Source: Sandaracinus sp. (GTDB taxonomy: Bacteria; Myxococcota_A; Polyangia; Polyangiales; Houyiibacteriaceae). From it: a stretch of 64,000 bases of DNA. The stretch lies in NCBI GenBank assembly GCA_020633125.1, contig JACKEH010000019.1, forward strand, positions 1-64,000, given 5' to 3'. The notes under the pieces were generated by a model, which worked only from the letters and a program-made list of their open reading frames with translations, searched no databases and was not told the DNA's origin. Of the stretch, positions 37,428 through 46,500 are shown one piece after another (the first letter of the stretch is position 1; each line of letters starts with the position of its first letter). The translations under genes and the position numbers were made by a program.

Positions 37428-38780
37428 ATGGCAGGCCGAGAACTCGATGTCGACGTGGTGGTGGTCGGGGCAGGGCTCGCGGGGGCGCGCACCGCGCGCT
37501 TGCTTCACGACGCCGGTCTTCGGGTGGCCGTGCTCGAAGCCCGCGAGCGGGTCGGTGGCCGAACCCTCGCGCGCCCGATCGGCGCGGGCACCTTCGATCT
37601 CGGCGGCCAATGGATCGGTCCGGCGCAAGCACGGGTGACCCGGCTGGTGCGTGAGCTCGGCATTCGAACCTTCGCGACCTACACCGAAGGCACGAAGGTG
37701 CTGCTCGATCGGGACCGGCGTCGGACCTACCGCGGCGAGATTCCGAGCCTCTCGATCCCGCAGTTGCTGCGAATGCAGCTCGCCCTCCTCGGGCTCGAGC
37801 GCGAGCGCAAGCGGGTCCCCGCGGCCGACCCCACCGCGGCACGGGACGCCAAGCGCCTCGACGCGATGACCCTCGAGACCCTTCGCGCCCGCTACCGACT
37901 CGACCACGCGACCCGCGGCGCGATGGACGCCGCCGTCCGAACCATCTTCGGCGCCGAAGCCGCGGACCTCTCCGCCCTCTACTTCTTGGCATACCTCAAC
38001 GCCGGCGGGGGGCTGATGGCGCTCGCGGGCACCCGTGGCGGCGCCCAAGAAGAACGCCTGGTCGGAGGGGTTCAGCAGCTCAGCCGGCGCCTGCTCGACG
38101 GGATCGAGGTCCACCTCGACGCGCCGGTCGAGCAGGTCCAGGTCCGCGAGGGGCGGGTGGTGCTGACGACCCCCCACCTTCGAGCCCGCGCTCGGCGGGC
38201 CGTCTTCGCCCTTCCGCCCACCCAGCTTCGTGGCATCGCCTTCGACCCCGTGCTGCCGGCTGGCCGCCGCCAGCTCCTCGACCGCGCCTTCATGGGATCG
38301 GCCGTCAAGATGCTCGCGCTCTACGACCGTCCCTTCTGGCGGGAGGCAGGGCTCAGCGGGGAGCTCGTCTGCGGCGACGGTCCTCTCAGTGTCGTCTTCG
38401 ACAACTCCTCCCACGACGATCGCCAACCGGCCCTGGTCGGCTTCGTCGTGGGTCGCCACGCCCGCGTGCTTTCGACCCGAGACGGGGACGCCGCCCGACG
38501 AGCGGTGCTCGACGCCTTGGTCCGAGCCTTCGGACCCGCGGCCGGCCGCCCGAGCGAGCTGATCCTCCAGGACTGGTCGGCCGAGCCCTACGTGGGTGGC
38601 TGCCCCGTGGCCCTCTTCGGACCCGGCGCTCTCCTCCCTTCGAGCGGGCACCTCCGCACACCCCTCGGCCCCCTCCACTTCGCGGGAACCGAGACCGCCC
38701 GCGAGCACATCGGGTACCTCGAAGGGGCCCTCGAATCCGCAGAACGCGTGTTTTCCGAGGTTCAGAGCGCGGGACTGTGA
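37428..38780 (+). CDS. Flavin monoamine oxidase family protein
   Basis: A 450-residue FAD-dependent amine oxidase. The dinucleotide site is VVVGAGLAGARTARLL (GxGxxG at 14-19), followed by ERVGGRTLARP and LGGQWIGP, as in MAO-type enzymes. The C-terminal FAD motif is HFAGTETAREHIGYLEGALE. It would oxidise an amine to an aldehyde, ammonia and H2O2. No signal peptide is visible. Being divergent from a threonine dehydratase-like enzyme hints at amine or amino acid catabolism. The start ATG at 37428 gives the standard short N-terminus. Confidence 0.85.
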   Translation: MAGRELDVDVVVVGAGLAGARTARLLHDAGLRVAVLEARERVGGRTLARPIGAGTFDLGGQWIGPAQARVTRLVRELGIRTFATYTEGTKVLLDRDRRRTYRGEIPSLSIPQLLRMQLALLGLERERKRVPAADPTAARDAKRLDAMTLETLRARYRLDHATRGAMDAAVRTIFGAEAADLSALYFLAYLNAGGGLMALAGTRGGAQEERLVGGVQQLSRRLLDGIEVHLDAPVEQVQVREGRVVLTTPHLRARARRAVFALPPTQLRGIAFDPVLPAGRRQLLDRAFMGSAVKMLALYDRPFWREAGLSGELVCGDGPLSVVFDNSSHDDRQPALVGFVVGRHARVLSTRDGDAARRAVLDALVRAFGPAAGRPSELILQDWSAEPYVGGCPVALFGPGALLPSSGHLRTPLGPLHFAGTETAREHIGYLEGALESAERVFSEVQSAGL

Positions 38781-39145
38781 CGGTCCTCCCGCTGCGACTC
38801 GGACTCGCGTAGGCGACGTCAAATCCCTTACGCCGCGATCCGCCGAGGGATCCGAGGGTTTTCGTCCGACCCCGCGCCCGACCGTCACGGCCCGGGGAGG
38901 GGGGCTACCCCCGTGCGCACCTTTGATTGGGAACAATTCTAAATCAATTCGTGGGTTTACATTTTATTCCGCCCCCCATGGCACACGGGTTGCGATTTCT
39001 GGCCGCTGGCGGTATCCCTCCGCCTCTTTTCGTGCGTCGTTTGACGCCCGAACGGACGTCGCGGCCCCGAGGTGTGGTGGGGACGAGACACAGTCGGGGG
39101 GCTGCCCCGGACCTTGGGAGTGGGACTTCCCGGAGGCCTCAACAG
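38781..39145 (+). promoter_or_regulatory. Upstream region of the metzincin lipoprotein pair
   Basis: This 365-base region has no supported gene. Around 38920-38975 it is sharply AT-rich. TTGATT (38923-38928) and AATCAA (38942-38947) form an inverted repeat with 13 bases between, followed by TTTACATTTTATT near 38955, a plausible promoter core. A G/C block (GGGGGG-CTA-CCCCC near 38900) precedes it. The leader to the start codon at 39146 would be about 170 bases; no riboswitch was recognised. Confidence 0.4.
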
Positions 39146-42100
39146 ATGAATCGCTCGTATCTTCTTTGGACCGCGATGGCCGCCCTGGTTGGGCTGACCG
39201 GATGCGATGAACCCGCACCGGTGAACCAAGTCGGCGTCAACGTCGTCGACAAGAGCCTGTTCACCGGCTCTTGGTACTACTCACGCGTCGTCATCGACGT
39301 CGACTACGAGGCCGCCGGCATCGGCACCTACCCAGGTGACGCCGCGATCGACTTCGTCGGCAGTGACCTCGGCGCGATGCCCCGCGTTCGCTGGGTCATC
39401 GACGAGGACATGATCTACGCGTTCCGCGACTACGAGATCATCGAGGGGATCAACCCCACCGGTGACGCCGCCGGCACGCCGGGCGAAGCCGTGACGCACC
39501 CCGTCGCCGCGTTCACCGTCGACTCGCACTTCGACATCCGTCGCGCCTACAACACGGTGACGGGCGAAGAGCAGAACGTCATCGTCGAGAACGACACGGA
39601 CCGCCGCTGGTACGAGCGCCAGTTCATGCGTGTGAACTGGTCGAAGAACCACCTGCCCGGTTATTACGGCCAGATCGCGAACCTCTACGAGGTGATCGGC
39701 TTCTACAACCGTGAGCCGGCGGACCTCTTCATCCAGGGCGCCTCGGCGTTCCCGGACAGCTGGCAGCCGCAGTACGACTTCATGGGCTGCAGCGACGCGA
39801 CCGACACCGCCTGCGACCGTGGCGACCGCGACTACGTCAACGACTACGAGCAGGGCGAGCTCTACCACTTCAGCTTCGTCACCCAGGAGCTCCTCTCGCC
39901 CGGCAACGTGCCCGATCCCTTCACGGGCGGCCCGATCAACTGGTGTATCTCGCCCTACGGCGACGCGCCGAGCTGTGTGACCACCGCGGTCTACATCCGC
40001 AACAGCTTCCTCAAGGTCAGCCCCCGCCGTCAGTACCAGGCGGTCGACTGGAACGACACGCGCTTCGACCGTCACGGCTACTTCCGCCTCGAGCGCAGCA
40101 CGTACGACCGCAGCAGCAGCGCGGCCGACCCGAGCTGGGGCAGCACCGACTTCCTCAACTACTCCGCGAACCGTCAGAACATCTGGTACGACTGGGTCGA
40201 CGAGGCCGGCAACGCCGTCCCGTACGCCGACCGTCGCGTCCGCCCGATCATCTGGTACACGACGCACGAGTCGCCGGCCCACCTCCTCGAGCCGAGCTTC
40301 GACCTCGTCAGCCGCTGGAACGAGGTCTACATGCGCCTCATCCGCAACCTTCGCGGCCAGGACGCGCCGGTCTACCCGGACATGTCCTGCCAGACCACGA
40401 ACCCGGACGGCTACTGCTTCTGCATCACCGACCCGCGTGACGGCTCGACGATCAACCCCACCTGCCCGGGTGGCTACGATCCCTTCGTCCCGCCCGCCGA
40501 GACTGGCGCGACGAACCCCTTCGACTGCTACGTCCGCGTCCCCGACGGTGCGCAGCCCGACCTCAACACCCCCGGCCTCGACGACACCGACTTCTACGGT
40601 TGGTACGGCGCCGAGATGGTCGGCAGCGAGTGCGTCAACATCCTCCGCGTCAACACCTGCAACCGTCAGTCGATCGAGGCCAACGGTGGCACGATGGACG
40701 GTCTCGAGTGCCAGGAGCGTGGCGACCTTCGCTTCAAGTTCCTGAGCTACGTCGACCAGCCGGGCACCGGCTTCCTCGGCGTCGCGACCCTTCGCGGCAA
40801 CCCGGTCACGGGTGAGATCATCACGGGCGACGCCAACATCGGCGGCCCCGCGCTCGACGGCTACCGTACGTCGGCGCTCCAGTGGTACGACCTCATCAAC
40901 GGCCGCATCCAGCCGCGCGACCTCATCGTCGGTGAGGACGTCCGCTCGTACATCGAGAACCTCGGCAACGTTCAGCCGCCCGCGCCCCCGCGCGAGGAGT
41001 TCTCGGTCGCCACCCGCGCGCCGAACCTCCTCCCGGAGCGCCAGGAGATCCGCAACATCATGAACCGCTTCGCGGATCGTGGTGAGCTCCTCCGTGGCAA
41101 CGAAGGCCGCGCCCGCATCTTCAGCGACCGCGCGCGTCAGCTCGAGGGAACGGACATCGAGCGCCGCCTCATGGAGAACTACGACACGCTCGCGATGGCG
41201 GGCATTCGTACCCTCCCGAACGGCCGCGGCCCCGCGGACATCAACGACAACATTCTCGACCGCGTTTCGCCCTTCCGCATCAGCGCGCCCGAGCTCCTCG
41301 CGCGCCAGAACGAGGTCGAGACCAAGATCGGCCGTCAGGCGGTCCACCTCCCGAACGAGTTCATCGACAACTCGGTCCTCGAGTTCGTGAACCGTCACTC
41401 GGATTGGCCGCGTCCGCGCCTCGAGATCGTCCTCAACCAGCTGCTCTTCTACCAGACGCAGCTCCACGAGATGGGTCACTGCCTCGGTCTTCGCCACAGC
41501 TTCGCGGCGAGTGCTGACGTGAACAACTACGGTCGCGAGTACTACGTCATCAACGACGCGTTCCCGCTTCCGGACCCGGCCGACTTCGACCTGGACGGCA
41601 CGCCCGGCCTCAGCCCCGTCGAGCAGCAGGACTGGGAGGACGAGTACAACGAGATCAAGCGTCTTCGTGAGCTCGCCGGCATCGACCGCCACATGGACTC
41701 CTCGACGATGGAGTACACGGCGCAGTGGTACGAGCGCGTGGGCGGCGGCGCCCAGGGCGTCGGCTACTACGACGACGCGGCGATCAGCTTCGCGTACGCG
41801 GACGCCGTCGAGATCTACGACAACCGCACGACGCGCCTCGCGGCCGACGCGCTCAACCCGCTGACGGGTCAGCGCACCTGGGTGAAGTACTACCAGGGTG
41901 GCGAAGCCTGTGTGACCGACAACGACTGTCCGTTCGCGGCCGGTGGCTCGCGTGCGGGCGACCTGCTCCCGGGCAACATGGCGTCGGGCCTCACGCAGAG
42001 CTGCATCGCGAACCCCCGCGCCGCGACGAGCATCTGCTCGAACTTCGACGACGACACCGCCGCGCTTCCCACGGCCGGTACGCCGGACTTCGTTCCGGTC

Positions 42101-43489
42101 GTCTACAAGTTCTGCACGGACGACCGTGTCGGAACGCGCGCCGACTGCCACCGCTTCGACGAGGGTGACAGCTACCGCGAGATCGTTCGCAACATCGGCG
42201 AGCAGTACGACCGTCAGTACCTCTTCACGAACTTCCGCCGCTACCGCCGGACGTTCGACCTCGGTGGCTACCTCTTCGGTCGCCTCATCGATCGCCAGCT
42301 GAACATCCTGCAGTCGATCTTCCAGAACCTGCTCTACAACTACCAGATCGACCCCGAGTTCCGTGACTCCACCGGTCCCTTTGGTTTCGACGACCAGTTC
42401 ATGGCGACGGCGGACACGCTGAACTTCTACGCGCGCATCATGGCGCAGCCCTCGATCGGTTCGTACACGTACGACCGCGGCTGGGAGCGCTACCGTCTCC
42501 GCAGCCTCGACGCGGGCATCTCGGGTGCGCAGCTCTCCATCCCGCTCGGCATGGCGCGCTACCAGTTCTCCGAGTACCAGGCCGGCCTCTCGGGCATTCA
42601 GCGCATCGAGGTCATCGGTACGTTCTACGAGAAGTGGTTCGTCATGCAGCTCCTCACGAGCCGTGGGTTCGCGAGCAGCTACACGCGCGACGTTCCCTTC
42701 TGGACGAACTTCTACGACCTCTTCCCGGTCGAGCTCCAGCAGCTCTTCCAGGGTCTGATCCTCGATCAGCCCGAGGCGATCGCTCCGCGCGTCAGCTGTG
42801 GCAGCGGCACCTTCCCGGCCTGTAACGATCCCCGGATCGTCTACATGGACTTCTACCGCGGTGACTGCTCCGATCCGGCGACGTGCCGTCCGGCGCCCGA
42901 GGACAACTACTCGACCCTCGAGGTCCTCGACCCCGGCAGCATCTCGACGCTGCAGTTCCTCGCGGCGGTGTTCGCGCTCAGCGACCTCCCGACCTTCTTC
43001 GACACCACGTTCCAGAATCAGATGTACGTCTGCATCGAGGGCGCGGGTAACTGCTTCGAGCCCGACGAGGGCGACGTGGCCTACGACGAAGGTGTGGTCT
43101 CGGCCGACGACGCCGACTACGTCACCTACTTCAGCGAGCGCTACGGCAAGACGTTCGTCGCGCGTCAGGTCGAGCCGAGCGTGGGTGTTCCCAACCAGCG
43201 CTCGATCGGCTTCGAGATGGTTCGTCGCGCCCGCGAGACGGCCTTCATCTTCCGCATGCTCCGCACCTACATCGGTGAGTTCGGCGGAACGCCCAACAGC
43301 ATGGCCAACATCTCGGTGGAAGACCGCGCGCGCCTCACCGCGCTCGGCTACACGATCCCGACCGACAGTGCCTTCCTCGGCGACGAGGTGGAGCGCATCG
43401 ACGGCTGGCTCCGCGACCAAGAGTCCTTCTTCTTCCAGCTCATCCAGCTCCAGTCCCAGTTCGGGGTCGGCAGCTACCTGGGCTTCTGA
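39146..43489 (+). CDS. Giant metzincin-type zinc metalloprotease lipoprotein 1
   Basis: A 1447-residue predicted lipoprotein (MNRSYLLWTAMAALVGLTGC). The zinc site is HEMGHCLGLRH, with His774, Glu775, His778 and His784 in HExxHxxGxxH. A Met-turn candidate is STMEY (Met855). This matches the Met-zincin type (DUF4953-like) of bacterial proteases. The ~770 residues before the site and ~590 after are not recognised, but align with the next gene over long stretches (RWVIDED, DRRWYERQFMRV). Start supported by CGGAGG nine bases upstream. The target may be extracellular protein. The two paralogues probably form a pair. Confidence 0.85.
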   Translation: MNRSYLLWTAMAALVGLTGCDEPAPVNQVGVNVVDKSLFTGSWYYSRVVIDVDYEAAGIGTYPGDAAIDFVGSDLGAMPRVRWVIDEDMIYAFRDYEIIEGINPTGDAAGTPGEAVTHPVAAFTVDSHFDIRRAYNTVTGEEQNVIVENDTDRRWYERQFMRVNWSKNHLPGYYGQIANLYEVIGFYNREPADLFIQGASAFPDSWQPQYDFMGCSDATDTACDRGDRDYVNDYEQGELYHFSFVTQELLSPGNVPDPFTGGPINWCISPYGDAPSCVTTAVYIRNSFLKVSPRRQYQAVDWNDTRFDRHGYFRLERSTYDRSSSAADPSWGSTDFLNYSANRQNIWYDWVDEAGNAVPYADRRVRPIIWYTTHESPAHLLEPSFDLVSRWNEVYMRLIRNLRGQDAPVYPDMSCQTTNPDGYCFCITDPRDGSTINPTCPGGYDPFVPPAETGATNPFDCYVRVPDGAQPDLNTPGLDDTDFYGWYGAEMVGSECVNILRVNTCNRQSIEANGGTMDGLECQERGDLRFKFLSYVDQPGTGFLGVATLRGNPVTGEIITGDANIGGPALDGYRTSALQWYDLINGRIQPRDLIVGEDVRSYIENLGNVQPPAPPREEFSVATRAPNLLPERQEIRNIMNRFADRGELLRGNEGRARIFSDRARQLEGTDIERRLMENYDTLAMAGIRTLPNGRGPADINDNILDRVSPFRISAPELLARQNEVETKIGRQAVHLPNEFIDNSVLEFVNRHSDWPRPRLEIVLNQLLFYQTQLHEMGHCLGLRHSFAASADVNNYGREYYVINDAFPLPDPADFDLDGTPGLSPVEQQDWEDEYNEIKRLRELAGIDRHMDSSTMEYTAQWYERVGGGAQGVGYYDDAAISFAYADAVEIYDNRTTRLAADALNPLTGQRTWVKYYQGGEACVTDNDCPFAAGGSRAGDLLPGNMASGLTQSCIANPRAATSICSNFDDDTAALPTAGTPDFVPVVYKFCTDDRVGTRADCHRFDEGDSYREIVRNIGEQYDRQYLFTNFRRYRRTFDLGGYLFGRLIDRQLNILQSIFQNLLYNYQIDPEFRDSTGPFGFDDQFMATADTLNFYARIMAQPSIGSYTYDRGWERYRLRSLDAGISGAQLSIPLGMARYQFSEYQAGLSGIQRIEVIGTFYEKWFVMQLLTSRGFASSYTRDVPFWTNFYDLFPVELQQLFQGLILDQPEAIAPRVSCGSGTFPACNDPRIVYMDFYRGDCSDPATCRPAPEDNYSTLEVLDPGSISTLQFLAAVFALSDLPTFFDTTFQNQMYVCIEGAGNCFEPDEGDVAYDEGVVSADDADYVTYFSERYGKTFVARQVEPSVGVPNQRSIGFEMVRRARETAFIFRMLRTYIGEFGGTPNSMANISVEDRARLTALGYTIPTDSAFLGDEVERIDGWLRDQESFFFQLIQLQSQFGVGSYLGF

Positions 43490-43545
43490 TGGAGTCGACG
43501 ATGGGCCACGAACAAAATCGCTTCCCTCAGATGAAGGTTCCGACC

Positions 43546-46500
43546 ATGGGCATCCGTGCTTCTATCTTCGCCGGTCTCGCAGCGCTCCTCGCGCTCGGCT
43601 GTGGCGATCCGATCGGTGACGTCAACCGCGTGCAAGAGAACTTGGTCGACAAGGCCATCTTCGAAGGCGAGTGGTGGACGCTCCAGTCGGTCGTCGAGGC
43701 CGACGGTGACGCCACCCTCGTGGGCAGCGGCGCCAGCCTCTACATGTTCAACGGTGGTTCGGCCTTCACCGACCTCGCGCTCGACAGCGGCCAGTCGGCC
43801 TCGATCGGACGCATCCGTTGGGTCATCGACGAGGACTTCCTCTACGCCTACCGCAGCTACGAGCTGATCGACGGTGGCAACGACGACGGACGCGACGAGG
43901 ACTTCCGTGGCCAGCCGCTCGCGGCTTTCGCCATCGACGACCACGTCGACATCCGCCGCGAGTACAACCCCGTCACCGGCGAGATCCAGAACGTGATCTC
44001 GGAGAACACGACGGACCGTCGCTGGTACGAGCGTCAGTTCATGCGTGTCGACTGGTCGATGAACGTCGCGCAGTCCTTCGCGTACTTCACGGACTGGGTC
44101 GACCTCGAGGCGACCTGGCGTCGTGAGTCGACGGCGTTCATCTCGGAGCCCGGCTCGCAGCCGAACTTCCCCGCGGAGTGGGCGCCCCAGTTCGTTCGCG
44201 TCAGCGAGGACCCGGACTACCGCTTCGCCAACGAGTGGCCGGCCGACATGGTCGACACGGTCCACTACATGTCGTTCACGACGATGACGATGTTCTCGCC
44301 GGGTGGCAGCTGCCTCTTCGCGGGCGGCGGGCCCTGCCAGACGGTCTCGGTCCCGGTGCGCACGGCGTTCCTTCGTGTTCCGCCCGACCACACCTTCGCC
44401 TCGGCGCAGCAGAGCCACGGTCAGTTCGACCTCTTCGGCACGTTCCGCACCTACCAGCGCACCTACGTGCGTGGCGGTCAGGACGCGTCGACCCTCGGTG
44501 AGTACTGCGACGTCGACGCGCACTGTGGCGACCTCGTGGCCGGCGCGTTCTGCGCGGGCGACGGCGACTGCCCCGGCGGCGCGGTTTGCGCTTGCCCGCC
44601 CGGTCAGGACTGCGAGGCGGGTCAGCTTCGCTGCTTCGACATGAACCGCGGCCGCACCTGCGAAACCGCGAGCCACGTCTGCGAGGGTGGTCTGACCGGT
44701 GACTACGGCGAGACCGACCTCCTCACGTTCTACCGTCCGCAGCACAACTTCTTCCAGCGCTCGCTGACGGACACGGCCTGCTCCTCCGATTGGCAGTGCG
44801 ACGGCCGTTACGCGTCGACCCCCGGCACCGAGGGCTCGATCTGCGACCGCGCCGCGCGTCGCTGCACGATCCCGGTCGCGGACCGCGCGATCCGTCAGGT
44901 CGCCTACCACCTCAACGACGGCTACCCGGCGTACCTCGTCAAGCCGGCCTTCGAGGTCATCGGCAACTGGAACGAGGTCTTCATGCGCGGTTGGCGCGCG
45001 ACCCGTAACGAGGAGCTCCCGAACTTCGGTGCGGTGACGATCCCGGCGCAGACGGATGACCCGACCGCGTACTGCTTCGCCGGCTCGGCCGACGACGCGG
45101 ACGGCGACGGCACCTGCCCCGCCGAGTACAACCCCTTCGTGTCCCCGGAGGAGTGGCAGGCGCTCGGCGTCAGCAACCCCTACCGCTGCCACATCCGCAA
45201 CGCGGAGTTCACGGAGCCGACGCGTCCGCAGTCGTACGACGAGTACACGCTTCCCGGCGCGTACCGCTACGAGTTCGTCGGCGAGGAGTGCATGTTCATC
45301 CTCAAGACGAACAGCTGTGACTGGTGGCGTACCGACGCCAACCAGGCCTGCGGCAGCGTCACGGATGACCAGGGCGCGCTCGTTCGCTACGAGCAGCAGG
45401 GCGACATCCGCTACCAGTACTTCAACTACATCGACCAGATCGGCACCGCCTTCGGTGGCGTGTCCGAGCTTCGCGTCGACCCGACCAACGGCGAGCTCCT
45501 CACGGCGGACGCGAACTACGCGAGCATCGTGAGCGAGAACCTGACGATGGTCGCCACCCAGTGGTTCCAGGTCCTTCGTTGCATCGGCGACGGTGGCTGT
45601 GGTTCGACCGACGACCCGGACGTGGTCGACGGTTGGGTCGCCGGTGACTCGATGCGCGACTACTTCGGTCGCGTCGCGGGCCGCACGGAGCTCCCGGTCG
45701 GCATCGCGCCCTCGGGCAGCGACGGCTTCAGCAACGTCGTCGGTGGTGGCCGCCCGGCCCTCCCGATCGGCAGCGTTCGCCGCGAGCTCATGATGGACCG
45801 CCTCGCGGACCTCATGCCGAAGGCCGAGGACCTCCACGGCGAGGACGCGCGCTTCCACATCTTCCAGGACCGCATGCGGAACCTGGCGGACACGCCCATC
45901 GAGCAGCAGCTCATGGAGTCGATGGGGCGTCAGGCGCTCAACGCGCACTTCGCCAACACGAACCAGACCTACCAGGCGGCGGCGCTCAACGCGAACGACA
46001 CCGCGGCCAACCTGAACGACCCGGCGATCCTCGCGCGCATGTCGCCCTTCCGCGGCATGGAGCACGTCCGCCAGATCACGCAGGACCAGGAGTTCGCGGT
46101 CCGCGCCGGCATGGTCGGCTACGACTTCACCGAGCTCACCGACCCCCGCAACTTCCTCCGCAGCCGCTACTGGGAGTTCTGGGCCGAGGCGTTCCGTGAC
46201 CGTCCGCTCGGCGAGGCGTCCATCCGCATCCAGCAGATGAACCTCCGCGCCGTGCAGCACCACGAGGTCGGCCACAGCGTCGGTCTCCGCCACAACTTCG
46301 GTGCGAGCTTCGACCGCAACAACTACGCCGACGGTTACTTCAACCTCGTCGTGGAGAACGGTCTCGAGCTTCCCCGCTACGAGACGTTCGACGCCAACGG
46401 CGACGGCTACCTGTCGAACCAGGAGCTCAACGCGTACGGCGAGCGTCTTCGCGAGGTCCGCAACGAGCGTGCGGCCCGCGGCGCGCACAACTACATGACC

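Noticed and set aside
39281..43420. A 1379-residue open frame on the minus strand, opposite the first metzincin gene
   Set aside because: It is antisense to a gene with a signal peptide and zinc site. Its composition (long runs of Val, Asp, Arg, Glu, Ala) is what high-GC codon bias produces; no domain or start signal.
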